From positions 1 through 64,000 of the forward strand of contig CAVDHB010000046.1 of NCBI GenBank assembly GCA_963608705.1: a stretch of DNA of 64,000 nucleotides, written 5' to 3'. A program made the position numbers and the translations under genes. Each line of letters opens with the position of its first letter. The first letter of the stretch is position 1. The notes under the pieces are model-generated. The model had not been told where the DNA came from. It was given only the letters and a program-made list of their open reading frames with translations, and ran no database searches. The stretch comes from CAVDHB01 sp963608705 (GTDB lineage Bacteria; Bacteroidota; Bacteroidia; Bacteroidales; Bacteroidaceae). Below, piece after piece: positions 43,313-51,102 of this stretch.

Positions 43313-44119
43313 TTAATAGTCTAAAAACAGTGCGGTCTTAGGAGGATATTTAAGTTCCTTGCCATCTGGTCCGTATCCCGGACCATAATTATGGCCTATC
43401 ATTTTAGCCATGAAACCTACAAAGTCCCGCTTACTTTCCCTACAGAGTTCCATGTATTTTGGTCGTGTTGTCTTTATGCTTTTTTTCAGGTTGGGTAAGG
43501 TTATCCTTTCTCCGTGTCCGTTCTTTATGCCGATACAGTCAAATTTGAATATGCCGCTTTCATCCTTTGCGTAAAGAATCAATCCCGGCAGACCTCCCAG
43601 TTTCCATGGTCCATTCGCTATTGGTATATCATTCGTGTAGAACACATTCCAATGTCTGCCACGAAAGTCGCAGGAAGCAGCGTGACACTTGTAATCCAAT
43701 ATAACTGTATCTTTTTTCTCTATTTTCCAGACTTGTTTAGGCATGGATTCTTCGTAGTGGAAAGACTTCACGTTTCTGTCTGTATATAAGAGTAGTCCTT
43801 TTTGAGGGTAATTCTTGTAAACATGATAACGAAGTGATGCCGGAGGGTATTTTGCTCTTGCTGAAAGTATTGCGGCAAGACTCATTCCACGGGCTGCCAT
43901 ACTGTCTACCAAATGTGTACGCACGGCATCCCATCTACTGTAGAAATCACTCATATTGCGGCCTATGTCCAATGTCGTTTCTTCTGTCTTTATTTTTTTA
44001 TTTTCTTCTGTAAATCGATACTGTGCTATATAGTAGGCTCTTATCAGAATGGAATCTTGGGCAAAAGCTGCCATACTAATCAGACAGGTAAGCAGTAAGC
44101 ATAGTTTCTTGTTTATCAT
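43313..44119 (-). CDS. GLPGLI family protein, copy 1
   Basis: A 268-residue exported protein with signal peptide MINKKLCLLLTCLISMAAFA and GLPGLI at 176-181. It is nearly collinear with copy 2, so the pair arose by tandem duplication. Differences cluster in the middle region near 80-125. Likely periplasmic or outer-membrane associated. It lies 67 bp after a 56-residue secreted-protein gene and a perfect palindrome. Confidence 0.85.
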   Translation of the reverse strand: MINKKLCLLLTCLISMAAFAQDSILIRAYYIAQYRFTEENKKIKTEETTLDIGRNMSDFYSRWDAVRTHLVDSMAARGMSLAAILSARAKYPPASLRYHVYKNYPQKGLLLYTDRNVKSFHYEESMPKQVWKIEKKDTVILDYKCHAASCDFRGRHWNVFYTNDIPIANGPWKLGGLPGLILYAKDESGIFKFDCIGIKNGHGERITLPNLKKSIKTTRPKYMELCRESKRDFVGFMAKMIGHNYGPGYGPDGKELKYPPKTALFLDY

Positions 44120-44151
44120 ATTATAATTTTTATAATGAGGATATTAATGAA

Positions 44152-44181
44152 AACCCATATAGGATTAATCCTATATGGGTT
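44152..44181. terminator. 30-bp perfect palindrome, probable attenuator or terminator
   Basis: AACCCATATAGGATT at 44152-44166 is followed at once by its reverse complement to 44181. On the plus strand a T-run follows; on the minus strand only four T. It lies between the small secreted-protein gene and the GLPGLI genes and could reduce read-through so that the peptide is made in excess. Confidence 0.65.
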
Positions 44182-44186
44182 ATTTT

Positions 44187-44357
44187 TTAATTACAGTCTT
44201 CTTCTGAGAATCTGTTTAATGCCTCAACTGCTTGATCCATCGTGGCGTTATCCGCAATCCGATGTACAGTTCCACAGTCAGTGATGACGTATTGAGGTGA
44301 TGCGAAGGCTCCCATTGCTGGGCATGCCAATAAAGCGATTAAAAAAATCTTTTTCAT
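44187..44357 (-). CDS. 56-residue secreted protein with two cysteines
   Basis: A small frame starting MKKIFLIALLACPAMGAFAS, a good signal peptide with a likely cut after AFA. The mature part is only about 37 residues, starts SPQYVITDCGTVHRI and ends SEEDCN. It has two cysteines, one near each end, that could form a disulfide. It is on the same strand as, and just upstream of, the GLPGLI-GLPGLI-receptor genes. I do not recognise a named family. Coding is supported by the signal peptide, the start context and the operon position. Confidence 0.7.
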   Translation of the reverse strand: MKKIFLIALLACPAMGAFASPQYVITDCGTVHRIADNATMDQAVEALNRFSEEDCN

Positions 44358-44465
44358 GCTCCTTTGTTTTTAGTTCATTTTTGTGTTAGCCAACGGCTCT
44401 CTATGTCGTAGGTTCCTTTGTACAGTGAGGTCTGTATTATATCAATCCGGATTTGAATAATCTTT

Positions 44466-44858
44466 TTATGGTATTCTGACATTCTTTTCAATCAGCATCT
44501 TGCCATTAGATGTCACTATGAGGGTATATATGTCATTACCTAATTGGTTTAATCTGTAAGTTACAGCAGATTCTTCTGTGGCCAGAGGTAGATAATCTCT
44601 TATCACATCTGTATTGTTCTTTTGTATTTCTATTTCTACATTAGTAAATGCTTGTTTAAAGCGGACGCATATATTTTTAACATTCGGCATGTTCATAGTG
44701 TTGTACTGTATAGAACGCTGTGGAATCTTAATGGGTTTACTACAAACGCTGATTATATAAGTAGAATGAGCGTTGCTTATTTGCTTGTTGTTTTCTGAAG
44801 CCTGTGCATCAAACACAAGCGTCATCAATAGCCACAGTGTGATTAATATTCTATTCAT
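44466..44858 (-). CDS. Small secreted protein, possibly DUF3244-like
   Basis: A 130-residue exported protein with signal peptide MNRILITLWLLMTLVFDAQA. The C-terminal half (about 60-130) has alternating beta-strand character and ends NDIYTLIVTSNGKMLIEKNVRIP, which resembles the C-terminal pattern of small DUF3244-type Bacteroidetes proteins. It is the first gene after a consensus promoter and starts the run that includes the 56-residue protein, both GLPGLI genes and the receptor. Function unknown. Confidence 0.6.
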   Translation of the reverse strand: MNRILITLWLLMTLVFDAQASENNKQISNAHSTYIISVCSKPIKIPQRSIQYNTMNMPNVKNICVRFKQAFTNVEIEIQKNNTDVIRDYLPLATEESAVTYRLNQLGNDIYTLIVTSNGKMLIEKNVRIP

Positions 44859-44923
44859 AGATTACTGTTTTATTTGTTATTTCCCTTGTTTGTTATGGGA
44901 TTCTCTTTTGATTTATCCGAAAG

Positions 44924-44955
44924 CAAAGTTATGTGTTCTGATTATAAGCACCAAA
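44924..44955 (-). promoter_or_regulatory. Promoter of the GLPGLI-receptor cluster
   Basis: Minus-strand TTTG (complement of 44952-44955), 20 bp, then TAACTTTG (complement of 44924-44931): a full consensus match. It lies 65 bp upstream of the first small secreted-protein gene. Confidence 0.75.
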
Positions 44956-44979
44956 ATTTTGTAGAGAAATTTATAGGCG

Positions 44980-45067
44980 GCTGTCACATTTTGAAATGGA
45001 ATAATAGCCATATAATCAGTGAATTAATAGAATAATGATTATGAATAATAACTCAAAATGTGACAGC
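44980..45067. repeat. 15-bp perfect inverted repeat in the divergent promoter region
   Basis: GCTGTCACATTTTGA at 44980-44994 recurs as its exact reverse complement at 45053-45067, with a 58-bp AT-rich spacer. The left arm ends 24 bp upstream of the -33 element of the minus-strand cluster. The right arm lies in front of the preferred start of the TPR regulator. It could be an operator pair, or the ends of a small invertible segment. Confidence 0.6.
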
Positions 45068-45142
45068 TTTCTCATCCGATTGAGTAGAAAAATACGCTTT
45101 GAAGGTTCGTTTTCTGATTATTTTCTTTACCTTTGTCCTGTT

Positions 45143-46732
45143 ATGAATAGAAACTTTTTTAGGATATATATAGGTTCTGGGGGAATACTTTTTTTGTTAG
45201 TGATTCTTTCGCAGTTCACCTCTTGTGCCAGGCGTAGCGTGACCAGTCAGTTGGTGCGGATCGATACCTTGTTGCAACAAGACAAGCCAGACTCCGCTCT
45301 CTTGGGATTAAGCCAAATACACCAGTCTATGCTGAAAGACAAAGATGATTACGCTTATTATTGTTTGCTGAAGACCCAGACCCTGTACCGTCTTTACAAA
45401 CCCATCGGTGATTCATTGATAGATATCAGCGTCAAGCACTACAAGGCCATAGAGGATAGAAATAAACTGGCGAGAGCTTATTATTATAAAGGTAGTATCA
45501 TGTACACAGCCAATGACAGACAAGGTGGCACGAAAGTGATGAAAGACGCAGAACAGCTAGTTCGGTATACAGATCCATGGACAGCGTATAAAATATACGA
45601 ACGTTTGGCAGATATTAACTTCCGTCAAGATATTAGCATCCTCTCGATAAGTTATGCTCGACAGGCTCTGCGCTATGCCAATCTCTTGCACAATGCAGAC
45701 TGGCAATTATACTCCATGAATATGTTGGCTGAGAACTACAAATGTCTAAATAAGTCCGATAGTGTGGATTACTTTATCAAGCAATGTCTGCCGTTGATAG
45801 GGAAATCCACAGGGGAGTTCAAAACCTATTTCCTTTCCAACATAGGGGAGTTCTATATCAAAAAGAATCCACGGCTTGCTGCACATTATTTCAAACTTGC
45901 CATGCGGCTAAGTCCAGACGTGCAGACATGCCATTCAATCGCTAAACTGTACTACAGCGAAGGGATGACCGACAAAGCGATGTCCCTTTGGAACAAGGCG
46001 GTTCAGACAGATGATGTGGATATAAAGTGGGAAATCTTGAGACAACTGTTTGAGGTGGCACGTAAGGAAGGCAAAAAAGACAAGGCTTTGGAAGTGGCCG
46101 GACAATTAATAGCCTTACAGGACAGTGTGAGAACACGAGATACAAAAGACACACTGTGGAACCTACAGACGAAATACGATCAGACTGTAGCTGAACAATC
46201 GGCTTTTCTTTGGGAAGTGGATGCGGTGGGGGCTGTGATATGTGCGATGTTGGTCATAGTGAGTGTGGTATTGTATGCCCGTACACACTATGAGCGGCTG
46301 CAAAAACAATTGTCTGTTGACCGGGAGGAAATAAACACTTACAACCGACGGATTGCGGAGTTGGAGCGGGAGAAACAAACAGACAGGCATGAAATCACCA
46401 CTTTGTACAAGAAAATAGAGGAGGTCAAGGAGAGGCATTCGGGTATATTGGCCAATGGGAATAGACTGTATGACGAGCTTATGGGTGGCGGATCGACTGT
46501 AAGGTGGACAAGACAGGATTTCAAAGATTTCATTGAGTATTATAAGTTAAAGGACTTGCCGCTTGTCAATCGTCTGGAAAGTGAATACAAAAGTCTCTCC
46601 GCCCGTCAGATGACCATGGCTATCCTGATGGAAAAAGGGAAAGACGATGAGAAAATCTCTGCTTTAATGGGTGTCGGAGACAGTGCCGTGCGCATGACGA
46701 GACACAGGATTAGAAAAAATAAGATTGGGTGA
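45143..46732 (+). CDS. TPR membrane-anchored regulator with C-terminal DNA-binding-like domain
   Basis: A 529-residue protein from the start chosen here, MNRNFFRIYIGSGG, which gives a lipoprotein-type signal ending FTSC; the frame is open 36 codons further up. The N-terminal 300 residues are TPR-like helices, then one membrane segment (AVGAVICAMLVIVSVVLYA), a coiled coil (about 365-425) and a C-terminal region with LSARQMTMAILMEKGKDDEKISALMGVGDSAVRMTRHRIR that looks like a LuxR-style helix-turn-helix. Bacteroidetes have many such single-protein sensors. It is divergent from the GLPGLI cluster and probably regulates it. Confidence 0.7.
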   Translation: MNRNFFRIYIGSGGILFLLVILSQFTSCARRSVTSQLVRIDTLLQQDKPDSALLGLSQIHQSMLKDKDDYAYYCLLKTQTLYRLYKPIGDSLIDISVKHYKAIEDRNKLARAYYYKGSIMYTANDRQGGTKVMKDAEQLVRYTDPWTAYKIYERLADINFRQDISILSISYARQALRYANLLHNADWQLYSMNMLAENYKCLNKSDSVDYFIKQCLPLIGKSTGEFKTYFLSNIGEFYIKKNPRLAAHYFKLAMRLSPDVQTCHSIAKLYYSEGMTDKAMSLWNKAVQTDDVDIKWEILRQLFEVARKEGKKDKALEVAGQLIALQDSVRTRDTKDTLWNLQTKYDQTVAEQSAFLWEVDAVGAVICAMLVIVSVVLYARTHYERLQKQLSVDREEINTYNRRIAELEREKQTDRHEITTLYKKIEEVKERHSGILANGNRLYDELMGGGSTVRWTRQDFKDFIEYYKLKDLPLVNRLESEYKSLSARQMTMAILMEKGKDDEKISALMGVGDSAVRMTRHRIRKNKIG

Positions 46733-46813
46733 ATTCCACAAGCGAATGTGAAATTTACTCAATCTTTTTGTAAAAGCATTCTCTTGGGGTTCTAAAATAT
46801 GGAACAGAATCAG

Positions 46814-46821
46814 TACATTTG
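46814..46821 (+). promoter_or_regulatory. Probable dgt promoter -7 element
   Basis: TACATTTG matches TAnnTTTG and lies 44 bp upstream of the dgt start. The -33 region is not a clear match. Confidence 0.5.
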
Positions 46822-46865
46822 CCTGTGAATATTGAATGCTATCAGGATTATCAAAACGGCTCATT

Positions 46866-48203
46866 ATGGAATGGCGACAACTTATATCCAATAAACGCTT
46901 CGGCAAGGAAGAGGCGCACGACACGATGAAGGATGACCGCACGGTCTTCCAACGGGACTATGACCGGCTTATCTTCTCCGCTCCTTTCCGGCGGTTGCAG
47001 AACAAGACGCAGGTTTTTCCATTGCCCAACCAAATCTTTGTTCATAACCGCTTAACACATTCGCTGGAGGTGGCCAGTGTAGGACGTTCTTTGGGACATG
47101 ATTCAGCGGCGTTGCTGCTGAAGAAACATCCTGAATTGAGGGATTCTCATTTGACGGAAGTGGGGAGTATCATCTCTGCTGCCTGTTTGGCGCACGACTT
47201 GGGGAATCCACCTTTCGGACATTCAGGTGAGAAGGCCATCAACTCTTACTTCAAGGAAGGGAACGGACTAAAGTACAGGAAACATCTTTCCTCGCAGGAA
47301 TGGAATGATTTCATCCATTTCGAGGGTAATGCCAACGCTTTCCGATTGCTTACCCACCAGTTTCAAGGCCGTCGGAAAGGCGGTTTCGTCATGACGTATA
47401 CCATGCTTGCTTCCATCGTGAAATATCCTTGGTCATCTCTTTCGCCGGAAGCGGATCAAAAGGGTAAGTTGGGTTTCTTTAAAAGCGAGGAAGAGAGTTT
47501 CCAACGTATTGCGGATGAATTGGGACTGATTCGTCTCAGCGCACCGGGAGAACCTTTGCGCTATGTGCGTCATCCGTTTGTGTACTTAGTGGAGGCTGCG
47601 GACGACATCTGCTATGCGGTCATGGACATAGAGGATGCCTACAAGCTGAAATTGCTCACGCCTGCCGAGACAAGGGAGTTGCTGTTCGCTTTCCTGGAAC
47701 CTGCTTTGCAGCAAAAGATACAAGAGGGCTTCCAGGTGGTTACGGATGAGAATGAGCAGATTGTGTACCTCCGTTCCATCGTCATCAATTGCCTGACGCA
47801 GGAGTGTACCCGCATTTTTGCCGAAGAGGAAGAACGTATTCTGAACGGCACGTTTGAGGGAGGATTGTTAAGCCATATTGCGGAGAAACCCCGCAAGGCG
47901 TATGAGGCGTGCATGGAGGTGTCTAAAAGCAGGATATACCGATCCAAGGAGGTGGTGGACATCGAGTTGGCTGGTTTCAAGGTCATCTGTTCCTTGGCCG
48001 ACATCTTTATTGATGCCGTGATTCATCCCGATCGCATCTATTCCAAATTGCTCATTGACCGTATTGCCTCTCAATATGAGGTGAAATCCCCTACTCTCTA
48101 TGGTAAAATCTTGTCTGTGCTTGATTTCCTTTCGGGTACTACGGACGTGTTCGCCCTTGACCTCTATCGTAAAATCAACGGTATCAGTATTCCCAACGTG
48201 TAA
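46866..48203 (+). CDS. dgt: Deoxyguanosinetriphosphate triphosphohydrolase-like protein
   Basis: A 445-residue HD-domain enzyme that hydrolyses dNTPs to nucleoside and triphosphate and so controls dNTP pools. The motif NRLTHSLEVASVGRSLG carries the first His, and CLAHDLGNPPFGHSGE the HD pair. The start MEWRQLISNKR is preferred to an ATG ten codons upstream because it matches the family N-terminus. Its position close to the inferred origin and to nrdDG may be coincidental. GH3 follows 12 bp later. Confidence 0.93.
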   Translation: MEWRQLISNKRFGKEEAHDTMKDDRTVFQRDYDRLIFSAPFRRLQNKTQVFPLPNQIFVHNRLTHSLEVASVGRSLGHDSAALLLKKHPELRDSHLTEVGSIISAACLAHDLGNPPFGHSGEKAINSYFKEGNGLKYRKHLSSQEWNDFIHFEGNANAFRLLTHQFQGRRKGGFVMTYTMLASIVKYPWSSLSPEADQKGKLGFFKSEEESFQRIADELGLIRLSAPGEPLRYVRHPFVYLVEAADDICYAVMDIEDAYKLKLLTPAETRELLFAFLEPALQQKIQEGFQVVTDENEQIVYLRSIVINCLTQECTRIFAEEEERILNGTFEGGLLSHIAEKPRKAYEACMEVSKSRIYRSKEVVDIELAGFKVICSLADIFIDAVIHPDRIYSKLLIDRIASQYEVKSPTLYGKILSVLDFLSGTTDVFALDLYRKINGISIPNV

Positions 48204-48215
48204 CTCTTATTCTGT

Positions 48216-50549
48216 ATGAACAAACTGCTATTTATCGGACTTGTCTTTCTTGCCTCAAGTTTGTCCACTTACGCTCAACTGTACAAACAACCCTTTGCCC
48301 CTGTTGAGGAAAGAGTACAAGACTTGCTTCATCGTATGACTTTGGAGGAGAAAGTGGGCCAACTTCGCTGTCCGTTGGGATGGCCGATGTATGAGAAGAA
48401 CGGGAAAAACAAGGTTACGTATTCTGCGGAATACGTGAAGATGATGAAGGAAGCGCCTATTGGCTCTTTCTGGGCTGTCTTGCGGGCGGATCCGTGGACG
48501 CAGAAGACCTTGGAAACAGGATTGAATCCCGCTTTGGCTGCCAAGGCTTTGAACGCTTTACAGAAATATGCGGTAGAGAAAACCCGGCTGGGCATTCCTG
48601 TCTTTTTCGCAGAGGAATGTCCGCATGGTCACATGGCTATAGGCACAACTGTCTTTCCTACTGGCATAGGACAGGCTTCCACCTGGAACAAAACGCTACT
48701 TTACCGTATGGGAAATGCCATTGCGCAGGAGGCTCGCTCACAGGGAGCGCATTTCGGCTATGGCCCGGTATTGGATATCGCCCGTGAGCCTCGCTGGTCC
48801 AGGGTGGAGGAAACCTTGGGCGAAGACCCTTGCCTTGCCGGGACATTAGGGGCGGCTATTGTGAAGGGAATGCAGGGTACGAATCCTGCGGACGATATGC
48901 ATCTGTATGCTACGTTAAAGCATTTGGCTGCTTACGGAGTACCTCGTGGCGGACATAACGGCAACCCTGCTGACATGGGGGCAAGAGCCTTGCTGTCGGA
49001 GTATCTGCCGGGATTCCAGCAGGCGGTGGAAGAGGGAAAAGCCGCTTCCGTTATGACTTCTTATAACAGTATAGACGGTGTGCCCTGTACCAGCAATCCT
49101 TTCTTGTTGAAAGATTTGTTGAGAAAGACGTGGCACTTTCAGGGAGCGGTCTTTTCCGATTTGGGAAGCATCAATGGAAATGTAGGGATGCGTGTGGCGA
49201 AAGACTTGAAGGAGGCAGCTGTACAATCCATACAAGCTGGCACGGACATCGACTTGGGTGCCAAGGCGTACGCCACACTCGTTGCGTCTGTGAAGGAGGG
49301 AAGGCTGAAAGAGAATGTGGTGGACTCCGCAGTGGCGAATGTACTGAGGCTGAAGTTCAAGATGGGCTTGTTTGAGCATCCGTACGTTTCACCTGCACAA
49401 GCCTCCAAACTTGTCCATTCAGCGGAGCATGTGGCTTTGGCGAGACAGGTGGCCAAGGAAAGTGTGGTGCTGTTGAAAAATGACGAAGTGTTGCCGTTGA
49501 GGAAAAATCTTCAGAAAGTGGCGGTCATTGGTCCTAATGCGGACGTGGCTTACAATTATCTGGGAGATTATACCGCTCCGCAGCCAGAGGGAAAAGTCAT
49601 TACGCTCTTGGATGCAGTCAAAAAGAAGTTGCCTGCGGCAGAGATAATCTATGCGAAAGGATGTGCTATTCGTGACACTACCCAGAGCGATATTTCCGCT
49701 GCGGTAGAGGCCGCAAGAAAGGCGGAGGTGGTGATTGTGGCGGTAGGAGGTTCTTCCGCAAGAGATTTCAAGACGAAATATATTCAGACAGGAGCGGCTA
49801 CCGTGTCGGATAACACGGTGTCAGACATGGATTGCGGAGAGGGCTACGACCGTTCTACCTTGCGGCTTTTGGGTGATCAAGAAAAGCTCATCCAAGCAGT
49901 TGCCGCCACAGGGAAACCGATGGTGGTGGTCTACATTGAAGGCCGTCCGTTACTCATGAATTTGGCCGCACAGAAAGCCAACGCTTTACTGACGGCTTGG
50001 TATCCTGGTGAGCAAGGAGGGAACGGAATAGCTGATGTGTTGTTCGGAGATTACAATCCTTCCGGGAGACTTCCTGTGTCAGTGCCTCGCAGTGAGGGAC
50101 AACTCCCTGTATATTATTCCCAAGGTACACAGCGGGACTACATGGATGGCCGTGCAGATCCGCTTTATCCCTTCGGCTTTGGATTGAGTTACACAACTTT
50201 CTCGTATGACCGTTTGTGCTGTCAGTCTGTGGCGGAGGGAGATACCTTGCAGCTTGTTTCCTGTATGGTGACCAATACGGGGCATAGAGACGGAGAGGAA
50301 GTAGTCCAGCTTTACCTCACGGACGAGACAGCTTCCGTAGCCTTGCCGCCGCTTCGTTTGAAAGGTTTCGTCAAGGTGTTTTTGAAGGCGGGTGAAAGCA
50401 AGGAAGTGGTCTTTCCTCTTACTCGCAAGGACTTGTCCATTTACGATAAGGATATGCGCTTCACTTTGGAGCCGGGATGGTTCAAGGTGAGGGTCGGAAG
50501 CTCTTCTCAGGACTTACCCTTGAACGGACGTTTTGAGATTACAAAATAG
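48216..50549 (+). CDS. Secreted GH3 beta-glycosidase
   Basis: A 777-residue glycoside hydrolase: signal peptide (about 1-20), catalytic TIM barrel (about 30-330), alpha/beta sandwich (about 410-620) and C-terminal fibronectin-III-like domain (about 680-770). The nucleophile is D315 in VFSDLGSI, and KH at 235-236 is the substrate-binding block. It removes terminal beta-glucose or beta-xylose units in the periplasm. It precedes a SusC/SusD pair by 550 bp, so it is probably part of that polysaccharide utilisation locus, though it is only 12 bp from dgt. Confidence 0.92.
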   Translation: MNKLLFIGLVFLASSLSTYAQLYKQPFAPVEERVQDLLHRMTLEEKVGQLRCPLGWPMYEKNGKNKVTYSAEYVKMMKEAPIGSFWAVLRADPWTQKTLETGLNPALAAKALNALQKYAVEKTRLGIPVFFAEECPHGHMAIGTTVFPTGIGQASTWNKTLLYRMGNAIAQEARSQGAHFGYGPVLDIAREPRWSRVEETLGEDPCLAGTLGAAIVKGMQGTNPADDMHLYATLKHLAAYGVPRGGHNGNPADMGARALLSEYLPGFQQAVEEGKAASVMTSYNSIDGVPCTSNPFLLKDLLRKTWHFQGAVFSDLGSINGNVGMRVAKDLKEAAVQSIQAGTDIDLGAKAYATLVASVKEGRLKENVVDSAVANVLRLKFKMGLFEHPYVSPAQASKLVHSAEHVALARQVAKESVVLLKNDEVLPLRKNLQKVAVIGPNADVAYNYLGDYTAPQPEGKVITLLDAVKKKLPAAEIIYAKGCAIRDTTQSDISAAVEAARKAEVVIVAVGGSSARDFKTKYIQTGAATVSDNTVSDMDCGEGYDRSTLRLLGDQEKLIQAVAATGKPMVVVYIEGRPLLMNLAAQKANALLTAWYPGEQGGNGIADVLFGDYNPSGRLPVSVPRSEGQLPVYYSQGTQRDYMDGRADPLYPFGFGLSYTTFSYDRLCCQSVAEGDTLQLVSCMVTNTGHRDGEEVVQLYLTDETASVALPPLRLKGFVKVFLKAGESKEVVFPLTRKDLSIYDKDMRFTLEPGWFKVRVGSSSQDLPLNGRFEITK

Positions 50550-50563
50550 GAAAAACGAAACAG

Positions 50564-50594
50564 GAGGGTGTGTCGTAATGAGCGATACACCCTC
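50564..50594 (+). terminator. Terminator after the GH3 gene
   Basis: GAGGGTGTGTCG at 50564-50575 pairs with CGATACACCCTC at 50583-50594, with one G-T pair. A T-rich stretch follows. It probably separates dgt-GH3 from the susCD transcript. Confidence 0.7.
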
Positions 50595-51102
50595 TCTTGT
50601 TCATAATCTAAATTCGGGATAAGAAAGTACAGATAAAAGTGGGTCTATGTTGAATTAAGTGGGTCATAATATTGCATCTCCCATTTACCCACACAAATCA
50701 ATACAGATTCCAACTTTTCGCAAGCGTTGAAATCAATTACTTCATACAGTTTTCTTACGGATTGTAATAGTAAATCGTTAATATGGCTAAGAACTTATGG
50801 AAAAGTAGTAATAACATCTGAAGAAACTCATAAATTAATATGTAATTCATCGTACAATCTTGTCCTATTCCGTTACAGGGTCTTTTGAAGATGTAGCACA
50901 AAATCTTATATTGTAAATGTAATTTAACAATCGGGGGGGGTGGTTATAAATATTAATTACTAACTTTGCAATAGAACAAAGAAAAGTTATCACAGTATTT
51001 CACTTGAGATATAATTAGAGGAACGCTGATTGGAAAATTGTTCCGTCCCTTGATATTATACTATTGGAATAGATATACAAGAACCAACTAAATTAACCAA
51101 TT
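50595..51102. promoter_or_regulatory. Non-coding susC upstream region with promoter and G8 tract
   Basis: About 500 bp without a gene. A -7 element TAACTTTG lies at 50961-50968. The -33 position, 20 bp upstream, falls inside a run of eight G (50933-50940) instead of TTTG. AAGTGGGTC occurs twice 20 bp apart (50637 and 50657), a possible regulator site. The leader to susC is about 130 nt. Confidence 0.6.

Noticed and set aside
44187..44357. The 56-residue protein as a double-glycine-leader bacteriocin precursor
   Set aside because: It has an ordinary Sec-type signal peptide and no GG cleavage motif, and no peptidase-containing ABC transporter is nearby.
45035..45142. Upstream start adding 36 residues to the TPR regulator
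   Set aside because: The extension would bury the lipoprotein-type signal, and part of it lies in the inverted repeat. The start at 45143 gives a proper signal sequence.
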